Part shown: in pieces, positions 32,906 to 42,492 of the stretch
Numbering within the stretch: position 1 is the first letter of the stretch
How the letters are laid out: the number at the start of each line of letters is the position of its first letter
Origin: Lucinisca nassula
Taxonomy: Eukaryota; Mollusca; Bivalvia; Lucinida; Lucinidae
DNA: 64,000 nucleotides
Assembly (NCBI GenBank): GCA_963580285.1
Contig: OY757013.1
Span: forward strand, 132,987,027-133,051,026
Direction: 5' to 3'
Position numbers and translations under genes: made by a program
Notes under the pieces: model-generated
What the model was told of the DNA's origin: nothing
Seen by the model: the letters and a program-made list of their open reading frames with translations, nothing else
Database searches by the model: none

Positions 32906-34360
32906 CTTACCAAGATTATTTAAAATATACTATACAATACCAAGATTTTATTCGGCATCTAAACATTCTAACATGTTTATGACCAAGGAATAGAGGAGAC
33001 AATGACTTTTAAGATGGCCGCTGCCGCAAGGTGTCGCCTGTCTTTATTATTTGCTATGGATACTCAAAACCAAGCCAAAATCAACCACTGTTGAAGATAA
33101 ATAAGCTATCCGGGTCCGGGTCATTGACGGTGCCCTTTCAGGTGATAGAAGGGGCATGCGACCTTTGTACGAGTCTTCACTAATGTTTGTTTAGCCTAAC
33201 GTTCGTAGTTGAGCAAAGACCTGTTAGCGAGAACCTGGAGAATAATGACCTGACCTTCGGTTTCTAAACTCGTCGTCTCACTTGTGATCAGAGCGGGGCT
33301 CAGACCCGCATAGGTGAGGGTACGGGTGTTCAAGAGTCACTGCTTTTAACCCTTAGACCGCTTAGTCACGTTTCAAGTATAGAAATAAGCTGAAATTGCA
33401 GGAAGTAGATGATTTTCTTAAAATGTGTTACAGCAACTAATTTATCACTCTTGGCACTTAAGGACAACTACAGACAGAAACAACCTTCTTAGCAGATTTA
33501 AGGAATGCAAGTGCAGTAAAATAACGCACTCCAATGTTCATTATATAAATTGTGTTGTTTTTAATCCCGAATTTAAGAGTAATATTCATTAACGAGTGTG
33601 CATTGAAGTTTTAAAAAACTGTTTGCTGATAGTGATTAAACCTTGCAAAGAAAGACATGTCGTATTCAAGTAACGATTTAATGACTCTGCGAGTGTAATT
33701 TGACATAGGATAATTACTGCCTTTGAGCGCTAAAAGTTATGTTTACGGTTCTGGAATCTAAGCTCACACCAACGTGAATCTATGTAGGAGGAGTGGAATG
33801 TTATATAACTGCTTGTTTGCATCTGCTCTGTTGTCAGTTTGTTTTTCTTTCTGTTCTTAGTCCCGCTGTTATTGTATACCCCTTAGTTGTTCATCCTTGT
33901 TTTGCAGACATCATTCACTACTGATCACGAATGATCTAGAAAACTTTCATGTGGATCGTTTATTATTATTATTATTATTGGTGTTGATATTTTTATCATT
34001 ATCCTTATTATCAGTAGAGGCAGCAGCTGGAAAATTAGTAGCAGTAGTAGTAGTAGTAGTTGTAGTAGTTAGTAGTAGTAGTAGCAGCAGCAACAGCAGA
34101 AGCAGCCGTAGTGTGCAATTTCACTATACAGCAATGTAATCGATAGCGGGGGAAAAAGTGTGCACTCCGGGGATGAGCACCCACAGTTGGATTCGTTGTA
34201 ATTATCCAATTACAGGTAGTTCCATAAAATGATGCTGTTCAGCTCTGTGTGATTGTGCGCATTGTTTCGCTTCTCGTTCTTTTGATGGCTTCTTTGTTGG
34301 CTTCCGAGGGTTGTGATATTTTAGTGTGTCTTTTGAGTGTTTTTTATTTTATTAGACAGT
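32906..34360. other. Unassigned interval with trinucleotide runs
   Basis: No gene. (TTA)n at about 33959-33980 and interrupted (AGT)n/(AGC)n at about 34040-34115 are the only simple repeats. The part around 33270-33340 is G/C-richer (GAGCGGGGCTCAGACCCGCA) and may be a SINE relic. Confidence 0.4.
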
Positions 34361-34376
34361 TGTAACAAATTTCTAT

Positions 34377-34669
34377 TGCCCCCGCCTATCGGGGCTTGAA
34401 GAAACAGATGTGCTGCATTAGGCTTCCACGCAGAGCTGAAACCGACCGCACACGAGTACTAGTGAACTGCTTGGTGCATCTAAGCCTGCCCAGGCAAAGC
34501 GGTGAGAGTCGGCCCGTCCATAGTTATAAACCCTATTGGTTTTATTCGGCGACAGGGCTTGTGATGATTTTGCATCTCAAAGTCGGGTAAAAGTCCCACA
34601 AGATTGGAAGCAACGTCTCCAAAATGACCTATACAGTCTTGACGGGGATGTTAAACGTCAAAACAAACA
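34377..34669 (+). mobile_element. SINE-A full-length copy with target duplication
   Basis: Head CCCCCGCCTATCGGGGCTTG, tail CGTCAAAACAAACAA. The flanks carry a 13-bp duplication AACAAATTTCTAT at 34364-34376 and 34670-34682. Confidence 0.88.
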
Positions 34670-34692
34670 AACAAATTTCTATAGAAAATATG

Positions 34693-35366
34693 TCTTAGTT
34701 AACCCAATCACGGTTGGCAACTTTGCTCCCCTCTTTAATTGCACGCCGGTGGGTCAGGCCTCAGATTCTATGACGGTTCCAACGTAAAAGCTTATTGAGA
34801 ATTAGAGAGATCTAATTCAAGGTAATGTTAGTTGGTGCCTGTTGCTCTGTCTCTGGTCGGGCCCATCGGAGTCTAACTGTTGGTTTTCTTTTGATCCAGC
34901 TTTTCAGTGGTTTATTGCTGTCGAGTCCTCACCGTTGTCTCACCTCTGTGGTTCTTTGATTATTTGTGTTCACGGAGATGTTGCACTGATGAGTTAGAGG
35001 CCTTCGTGCGGACAACAAATTATTTGTCTAATCGCGACGGAAGTAAGGGCGAGGATTGTGGCCAAGTAAAATCGATTTAAGCCCCCAAGTGGAAATCTTT
35101 CCACTGACGGTTCCAAGGCGGTTCTTCTGTGGCGATTTATTTATGTTTTTGTTTGTTACTTACGGTGTGTATACCTTGTGTCTTTTTATTTTGGAAGGCC
35201 ATATGGCCATTTTGTGGGAAAGTAACTGTCCTTATGGCATTCCTTTGTTTAGGTTTCCATTATGGTCTGGTCGCTTAATGTTTGTGTTTCTTTCCCTTTG
35301 GTGTCTTTGATGGGTAGAGTAAGTTAATTGTATCGATTCCTGATCTTTGTTTTACTTCTACTTAGG
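34693..35366 (+). mobile_element. RT-tail copy 10, longest truncated copy (plus)
   Basis: Includes the last coding codons (VNPITVGNFAPLFNCTPVG, stop at 34785-34787) and the whole 3' tail to TTTTACTTCTACTTAGG. It matches 44958-45616 base for base over most of its length and so links the dispersed tail to the RT frame. Confidence 0.9.
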
Positions 35367-35744
35367 AAGTCTCATAAGAGTCCGTGCAAAAATGTCAAAT
35401 AGGACACGCATTAGCACAATCACAAGGAAACAAGTTATTTCTGATGTAGCCTGCAATGGTTCTGAAGGGCTTGTTACAAACTATTTAAACGTAAAATTCT
35501 AGTTTCAAAACAAATTAAATTGAAAGGAAGAGTCTTCTAGCTTAGACGTCTTGATCAGAAGCGAGAGCTAATGATAATTACAACTGTCATTCTGCGTTTG
35601 TTAATTTTCCACCAACAATATGGTTTCTTGCACTGAAAAACATTCATGATTAATACTTTCAGTAATACAGACCTAAAATAGAATATCATATTATCAGCGA
35701 AGGAGAAAACGTGTCTTTGAAATTAAACGCTCATTGATTACGTG
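35367..35744. other. Unassigned interval
   Basis: No gene or placed repeat. Confidence 0.3.
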
Positions 35745-36025
35745 ATCAACACTGTGACATGAATACCTCCTAAACCCCACTTTATACGTATAGCGAAAAC
35801 TAATGTTTACCGGGGTATACATTATTTCGCTTATTTCTGCTTCTAGACATAGGTTGTGGGTACTCGTTAGAACCGCCTCAATGAGGCGCTTCTAACGAGC
35901 ACCCACAGCCTATGCGGGGAGTATGAATAAGAAAAATAGCACATATTATCATAGGAAAAAAAGGCAACTTTGGGGATACGAAAAAATATGCACTATGTCA
36001 CACGGGTGTGTTATCGTAATGAAAG
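35745..36025. mobile_element. Hp2 hairpin MITE
   Basis: CACTGTGACATGAATACCTCC, AACCCCACTTTATACGTATA, core GTTGTGGGTACTCGTTAGAA / TTCTAACGAGCACCCAC (35851-35910), then AAAGGCAACTTTGGGGATAC and CACGGGTGTGTTATCGTAATG. Confidence 0.8.
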
Positions 36026-36056
36026 GCACATCAGGTGTCAGTTGTTCAAATCTAAT

Positions 36057-36337
36057 CATTACGCAAACACGCCTATACAAATACATTGCAACCTTTATCG
36101 CCGAAAAAATGAAAATTTTATGATGAAAAAATGTGATATTTTTCTTATTTTTGTTCAAAATATTGATTGTGGGCACTCGTTAGAACCGCCTCATCGAAGC
36201 CGTTCTAACGAGTATCCTACAATCTATATTCTAGAGCAGAACAAAAGAAAAATAAGGGATACCCCCGGAAACCCCAGTTTTACTATAATAGTGTGGTTCA
36301 AGGGGGTCAAAATTATATAGGCGTGTTTTCGTGATGG
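36057..36337. mobile_element. Hp1 hairpin MITE, complete
   Basis: TIRs CATTACGCAAACACGCCTATA and TATAGGCGTGTTTTCGTGATG. The core has paired changes in the middle (CCTCATCGAAGCCG) but keeps the long stem. It lies 32 bp after an Hp2 copy. Confidence 0.88.
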
Positions 36338-36566
36338 ATATCCTTAGTTAACAAATAGTTAAAATTTTGATCAGTTAATGTGGCAAATATATTTATATTC
36401 TTGCTGAAAAAAAAAAGAAAATAACAAATAAATAAAAATAGGAAGCTTTTCAAACACTGTTCACTCTTTTAAGCAACTATACCAGTGCATTCCAAATTCA
36501 ACTTATAGGACAAATAGCATTTGTACCGCTAACGAGCTCGTTGAGCTATTGATGCTTTGAACAACT

Positions 36567-36867
36567 GATTTGTTTGTTTGATTTGAGGTTTAACGTCCCC
36601 GTCAATACTGGATAGGTCATGTTGGAGACGTTGCTTCAAAATTGTGGGACTTTTACCCGACACTGAGATGAAATGACACCTCAAGCCCTGTCGCCCTATG
36701 AAACCAATAGGGTTTATAAGTCTGGCGGTCCGACTTACACCGCTTTGCCTGGGCAGGCTAAGATCCTCTAAGCGTTTTACCAGTTCTAGTGTATGGTCGG
36801 TTACAGCTCTGCGTGGAAGCATCATGCAGCCAACCTATTTCTTCCAGCCCCGATGGGCGGAGGCCAA
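36567..36867 (-). mobile_element. SINE-A full-length copy with target duplication
   Basis: Minus-strand unit with tail TTTGTTTGATTTGAGG on the left and head complement CCAGCCCCGATGGGCGGAGG on the right. It is flanked by an 11-bp duplication TTTGAACAACT (36556-36566 and 36868-36878). The target is itself part of an inverted motif (AACGAGCTCGTTGAGC / GCTAAACGAGCTCGTTAG). Confidence 0.88.
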
Positions 36868-37057
36868 TTTGAACAACTCAGCCCCAGTTGTTCAAAACAT
36901 CGTCAGCTAAACGAGCTCGTTAGTGGTCAACTTGTTGACTGTTGTAGTAAGAACAATATCTAATACAGTGATAGTTTTGCTACTAATATGTGGTCATCGT
37001 TGTTTCAGCAAAAATAATTAAATAAATAAATAGATAAACAAATAAATTAAATACCAT

Positions 37058-37523
37058 ATTATGTCCTCACCGTTGTTTCAACTCTGTGGTTGTTTGATTT
37101 TTGTGTACACGGAGATGTTGCGCTGATGAGTTTGGCGGCCTTCATGCGGACTGAACAAATTATTTTATTTGTCTTAATCGCGACGGAAGTAAGGGCGAGG
37201 ATCGTGGCCACAAAATCGATTTAAGCCCCCCCCCCCCCCCCCCCCCCCAGTGGAATTCGTTTCCGCTGTCCGTTCCAAGGTGGTTCTTCTGTCGCGGTTT
37301 ATTTTTGTTATGGTGTGTCTTTGGGTGTTTGTATTGCTTATAGTATTTTATTTTGGATAGCCTATAGGCCATTTTGTGGGAAAATAACTCTCCTTTAGGC
37401 TTTCCGCTGTTGATGTTACCATTATGTTGTTTCATGTTTGTGTTTATTTCCCTTTGGTGTCTCTGATGGGAGCTCTTGGTTAATTGTATCGATTCCTGAT
37501 CATTGCCTCCACTTCTATGTTAT
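37058..37523 (+). mobile_element. RT-tail copy 11 (plus)
   Basis: From ATGTCCTCACCGTTGTTTCA to TGCCTCCACTTCTATGTT, first subfamily. A poly-C run (37228-37248) replaces the short C run of other copies. Confidence 0.85.
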
Positions 37524-37577
37524 ATTTACCATATTTTAACAATCAAAGTCTTAACGATACGTTAACAGACGACTTCA

Positions 37578-37688
37578 TCATTTGTTTGTTTGATTTAAGG
37601 TTTAACGACCCCGTCAACACTGTAAAGGTCATTTTGGAGACGTTGCTTCCCATTTTGTGGGATTTTTACCCGACATTGAGATGATAAG
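37578..37688 (-). mobile_element. SINE-A, 3' part only (minus)
   Basis: TTTGTTTGTTTGATTTAAGG through TTTACCCGACATTGAGATGA. Head half missing. Confidence 0.75.
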
Positions 37689-37799
37689 ACATTGAACAAA
37701 TGGCCCCTGGATCCAAAGGTTTTGTTGTGCGCTGTATGGATGTTCCATTAAGATAATCTTCTCTCCAAAACTGATATTTTCTGATGCAACTGTGTGGTA

Positions 37800-38200
37800 T
37801 TATTCTTAACTTTACTTCAAAAAATAGGGTTCGCATGCTCGTCAGAGGCGACTCCAACGAGTACCCACAACCTATGTCTAGGGGCAGAAATAAGAAAAAC
37901 ATTACGATAAAACACCCGTGCGACACAGTGCATTTTTTCACATCTTCAAAATGGCTACTTTTCTGATGAAAATGTATGGTAGTTTTCTAATTTCTACACA
38001 TAACATAGGTTGTGGGTACTCGCTAGAACCGCCTCAATAACATAAGTTGTGGGTGCTCGTTAGAACCGCCTCATTGAGGCGGTTGTAACGAGTGCCCACA
38101 ACCTATGTCTTGGAGCAGAAACAAGAAAAAAAAATTAATACCCCAGTAAACCCCAGCTTTTAAAGTCGGATTTAGGGGATATTGATTTCACGGACTTGCT
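37800..38200. mobile_element. Two overlapping Hp2 MITEs with a duplicated hairpin arm
   Basis: A first copy ends at CACAACCTATGTCTAGGGGC, then CGATAAAACACCCGTGCGAC and ATCTTCAAAATGGCTACTTT open a second. In the second the left arm is present twice (GTTGTGGGTACTCGCTAGAA and GTTGTGGGTGCTCGTTAGAA, 38009-38065) before the single right arm. It ends TTCACGGACTTGCTC. Confidence 0.7.
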
Positions 38201-38326
38201 CAGGTGCTGATTGAATCATTTATTCTTTTTTGGATATTTTACGGGTTGGGTTCACATACAGTTTTGGGTCTTCACTGAAAGAACAACAGTAGTGCAGTTG
38301 ATACAATTATCTCACACCCTTGCCGG

Positions 38327-38471
38327 CCCCCGCCATCGGGGCTTGAACAAATAGATGGGCTGCTTGATGCTTAAACGCAGAGCTGAAACCGAGTACTGGT
38401 AAACCGCTGAGAGGATCTAAGCCTGCCCAGGCAAAGCGCTGTGAGTCGGCCCGCCCATGCTTATAAACCCT
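38327..38471 (+). mobile_element. SINE-A head half (left of the 8-kb insertion)
   Basis: CCCCCGCCATCGGGGCTTGA to CATGCTTATAAACCC, then similarity stops. The missing half, starting ATTGGTTTCATTGGGCGGC, is found at 46530-46672 in the same orientation, so an 8.06-kb element has split this SINE. Confidence 0.85.
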
Positions 38472-38807
38472 TTTCACACTGCTAAAGGTAAGGAACAAAC
38501 CCACATGATAAGGACGTTTTTACCCTCAGGATAAGGAAGGAAATGGCGGAATCGGCATCACATGTGCAGGTTTGTTGCTGTTCTAGATCTCGTGTTATGG
38601 TTACTAATCAATACGGTTGCTCATATTAGCTTCACGGAAGACACATATTATTCACAAATTTATCTTCGATGTTCCGAATTCGACAGTTACAGCCATTCAA
38701 ACGGAGAAGCGGACACAGTGGAGCTACTCAACCAAGAAATCTCATTATTTTACATGAAACGCTCTTCTGGGAAGATCGTATGCACTTTTTTGTTGGTTGT
38801 AGACATA

Positions 38808-40126
38808 CGAGGACTGTCCAAATATGAATGCAACTAAGCACATAAAATGATTCCGTGATAGATTTCGATGAAAAATGTATTTTGTCCCCTCAAAGTATTC
38901 CCCTTTAACAAAAATACAAACTTTCAGTCTTCTGATCCAATCATTGAATGCATTCTGGTAGTCTTTTCGAGGTATACTATGAAGGCACTGGAATATTGCA
39001 GAACCGAGGTGTTTGCGCTGTACAAATTTTCGACCAGAAAGGTACTTTTTCAGCCGCGGGAACAGAAAAAAAAGTCACACGGGGCAAGGTCAGGGGAATT
39101 AGGGGGAGGGGGGGGATGAGGGAGTTCAAAATCCTTTTCCTGCTTCAGATAGTCTTGCACAATGAACGCCTTGTGCGATGACGCATTGTCATGTAGCAAT
39201 CTGACATTGGCCAAACCAGCTGCGGGTCTTCGTTCTTTGAAATATGTCTTCAATATTCTTGTAAAACTTCGCATTTACTGATTTGCCTTTAGGCACAGCA
39301 ACCTGAATAGCAGGGCCCTGATTTGAAAAGAATATGGCACATATTACCTTCTTGACGTTCATGGTCCGTTTTGCAATACTTTGTTGCCCATATTTTGTTC
39401 TGAATCTTTCGTTTTGGCTCAAAAAAGTGAACCCATGTCTCGTCACCTGTGACGACATTAGCGAAAGACCGTACATTGTAATTTGGAAACTTTTTAAGCA
39501 ACTTCTTGGCGCACTGAACGCGTGTATGTTTCTGCTCGTCTGTCAACAGATGGGGAATCCATCTAGCACAGATCTTTCTCATTTTCAAATCCCGTTTCAG
39601 AATTGTATGCGCTGCTCCTAATGAGATGCCAACCATACTAGCTATTTGCCTAGTGGTGTATCGTGCATCGGTAGCAACTATTTATTTCACTCTAGCAACC
39701 ATCTTGGCAGATGTTGCTCTTTTCGGCCGACGATCATGTGGTGCATCTTCTGTTGAGCCTAGCCCACAGCTGAATTTCTTACACCAACGAAAAATTGTCG
39801 GAACAGACATTTCATTATGCCCACAAACCGAACATATTTCATCAAAAATGTCTTTGCACCGTATACCAAGAATACAACGATTCTCAATATAGGACCGTAT
39901 TTCAACGGCGTACTTTGACCTTCTTCCAACCAAGTTTTGTATTAGTATACAAGAGTAGACAGTGTTTATCGAACAATATACATGTCTAAAGTGCACGGAT
40001 TTTAACAGGTGTGGTATCAATGTATAGGTAAAATGTTTTTCTATGCTGTGATATTTATTTCCAGGTGATTTTTGCATTAGTGCATGAGAAAACGTCCTGC
40101 TTGCATTCATATTCGAACAGTCCTCG
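38808..40126 (-). mobile_element. mariner-3 (complete element) in the left arm
   Basis: 1319 bp between TA dinucleotides (38806-38807 and 40127-40128). Termini are CGAGGACTGTCCAAATATGA at the left and the complement of TCATATTCGAACAGTCCTCG at the right. It is the sister of mariner-1. The matching position of the right arm (about 46200) has no insertion. Confidence 0.93.
38883..39935 (-). pseudogene. mariner transposase (mariner-3), broken
   Basis: Minus-strand frames follow mariner-1 closely: GRRSKYAVEIRSYIENRC, FRWCKKFSCGLGST, a stop near 39682, MVGISLGAAHTILKRDLKM, the first aspartate in VTGDETWVHFFEPK (near 39440), the second in LLHDNASSHKAF (about 39195), and the third in NSPDLAPCDFF (near 39080) in the same frame as the second. 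The presumed start codon is TTG instead of ATG. Losses near 39390 and 39255 shift the frame, and the final stop is missing. It is dead, but it keeps the DDD residues that mariner-1 has out of frame. Confidence 0.85.
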
Positions 40127-40450
40127 TACACATAATAAATTAGACTGTTGCAAATACGATTTAAGGAAAATTGGAAATTGGAAGGCCCGCAGTGATAAAT
40201 CCTAGTTCCATTTTCAAAACAACGCCAACGGGCAAGGAAATGGGTACAACGCATATGATAAGACACAAAATTTTCGGGGAAAATGGTAGTTGTATGTCGA
40301 AGCGTTAGTAAAAACCCATCTCATATTAGGTTTTCCGATATTAATAATTAGTCCTACATAGTTAAAGCACCAATTGTGACTTTTAGGCGTGTGCCTTGTC
40401 TTGGCATGCGCATTGCTCTAGTTCTAGCAATATAATCATCCCCTATGGGG

Positions 40451-41464
40451 GATAGATGGGTTGGGTTCATCGCGATCATGAATTAGAGAAATGATATATA
40501 CAATGTATGTCCATGCAGTATTTCTGGTAGAAAATTGAATGTTTGTTGTTTTGGCTGAAAATAAGATAGATAACCTCGCCAAATTCGTGAGACATACCTA
40601 TTGCATGTCCATTAAAAGGGTCTGATATGATTTGGCTCCGTTTGACCCCCACTCAAATCCTCTTCAGTGTGCATCGTTTCACTTGCTAACAGGCTTAGTT
40701 AACGGAAACATACGGAAACAAATTGTTTAGTCTTCATGTCTAGTCAGAATAACTTTTGATGTGTCTGTATTGAGTTAATTAACTATGACGAAAATAGTAA
40801 GAGAAGTGTGATAAAAGTATATTCCTTCGAAGAAAAAGACAATAGAAAGTGCCTTTGAAAGAACCTGATTATAAAGGCTTCAATTGGCGCATTAATGCAG
40901 CAGGTAGCAATGCTAACCATTTGTACACTAAGTGAGTCCTACATAGTTACCCTCCCCACTTGCATTATCATGGAGATATACAAAAAATGAAACATTACAT
41001 GATCAAAATGAAACAGGTACCAAATTATACATTGGGTTCTAAGAAAATGAGTAATAACAACATATATTTATCTTTACTATAAGCGGAGTTATGGCAATTT
41101 TATGTTGAAATTTCTGAGAATGACCAAACATTAAGTTATGAAAAATTAAAAAATAAACACAGAGTCAACCTTTCATGTTTTTTTTTTTTTTTACTTTCAC
41201 CACATGTTAACATATCAAAACTTTATTTGTATATAAAATATGTACAAGCATGGCTAGGCTGGTATATTTTGAAAGCCATAAAGATGGCAAAATTTTCAAT
41301 TTAGGTCAAAATCAGCTGGAGTAGGGGTAAAGTCACGGTAAAAACATACCTTATTTGTGAATGACCAAACATTTTACATTTTTATTGATTTGTTTTTCTG
41401 TGAAGTTGTATCTTTTCATTAAACTTTATTTGGCTATCACCATAAAACATTTATGAAACAAATA
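40451..41464. other. Unassigned interior of the 8-kb element
   Basis: A/T-rich, no open frame above 60 codons on either strand. A TGACCAAACATT motif recurs (41121, 41361). A G-run lies at 41472-41488. Confidence 0.35.
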
Positions 41465-41589
41465 TTCAGGCGCGGGGGGAGGGGGGGGGAGATATAATGG
41501 CAAATCTTACCAGGCCCTTTGGACGCAGTTCGTCGTCGGATATAAGGCAACTTTTAAAGTATGTACATGTATTGGTAGCTGACTTTTTA

Positions 41590-41838
41590 TGCCGGCCTCA
41601 GTCGGATGTGCGTCTGACTGGTGATCAGGAGGACACGGGTTCGATACCTGCCGGGGTCGGCAACATTCTTTCGCGGAATCTATCATGAGACCTTTTCTAC
41701 GGTCATTATCTACCTTCCGCTGATTCAAGAAGGGCAGTTGTCAATTTCTGGCGAAAGAATGTGCACTGTACTGGCTAACCACTTACGTATACGCTTGTCC
41801 AGGAAAATGTGGATAGGTTAAAACTTACCGACTCAAAA
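41590..41838 (+). mobile_element. SINE-B, tRNA-derived (plus)
   Basis: Head GCCGGCCTCAGTCGGATGTG (A-box region) and GACACGGGTTCGATACCTGC (B box), body CTTTCGCGGAATCTATCATG to ATGTGGATAGGTTAAAAC. The 3' AACACTGT...AAACAAAC tail is missing. It meets the next copy tail to tail. Confidence 0.8.
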
Positions 41839-41972
41839 ATGAGTACGTATGCGGTTAACCAGAATGGTGCACATTCTAAATCAATCTCCACGAAATAATG
41901 CTGCGGACCCGGTAGGTATCGAACCCACGTCCAGTCAGACGCACACCCGACTGAGCTAGCGAGGCCGGCCTA
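41839..41972 (-). mobile_element. SINE-B, tRNA-derived (minus)
   Basis: Complement of the head (CGACTGAGCTAGCGAGGCC, GGTAGGTATCGAACCCACG) at 41905-41970. The body is shortened to about 60 bp. With the copy at 41590 it forms an inverted pair around ACTCAAAAATGAGT, so the two may be one palindromic duplication. Confidence 0.7.
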
Positions 41973-42492
41973 GAGAGATAGGGGAGACAAAAATAAAATA
42001 AAACAGAAAATACTCAAATAATGTACAGTCAAACTAAATTGTGTCTATTTCATCCAAACTTGTGTATGCAGAGTGATCTTGATCCACACTGTTTACAAAC
42101 ATTATTCAAAACATTGTTGTGGGTACAGTGTACACTGTTGCCTCATCCGAGGCGATTATAACGTGCAGCCATAACATATACTACTGACAGGAAATAGGAA
42201 AGTTTATCCTAAATTATTTTTGGAACACATCCTAACAAGGGTTTGTTTTACAAAATCCTAAATATATTTTGTGGGTCCATGTTAAGAGTTAATGAAATAT
42301 ATCACAATGTATACACAAACAAACAAAACCAACAATTTAAGTGTGAAAAAAGGTATTTAAGAAAGCAAGGAAACATGACCAGTCAACAAATCGATCAGCC
42401 AGTTAACCAAGTGCTAAATGATCTTGTCTTCTACAAGTTTAAACAAAATCATTAAATTTATCTATTTTATTTTTGTATAGTTATCAATTATT

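Noticed and set aside
33897..34139. 80-codon frame with poly-Leu, poly-Val and poly-Ser.
   Set aside because: The composition comes from TTA and AGT trinucleotide runs; no other coding evidence.
38562..38837. Open frame in the left arm of the 8-kb element (VLDLVLWLLINTVAHISF).
   Set aside because: The inverted right arm keeps related sequence, but the frame runs on into mariner-3 and has no known motif, so shared arm ancestry explains it without coding function.
13975..41972. tRNA genes suggested by A- and B-box-like sequence (13975-14040, 22120-22185, 23602-23672, 30845-30908, 41590-41660, 41905-41970).
   Set aside because: Each lies at the head of a longer repeat with a conserved body and tail, and the acceptor stems are not complementary, so they are SINE promoters and not tRNA genes.
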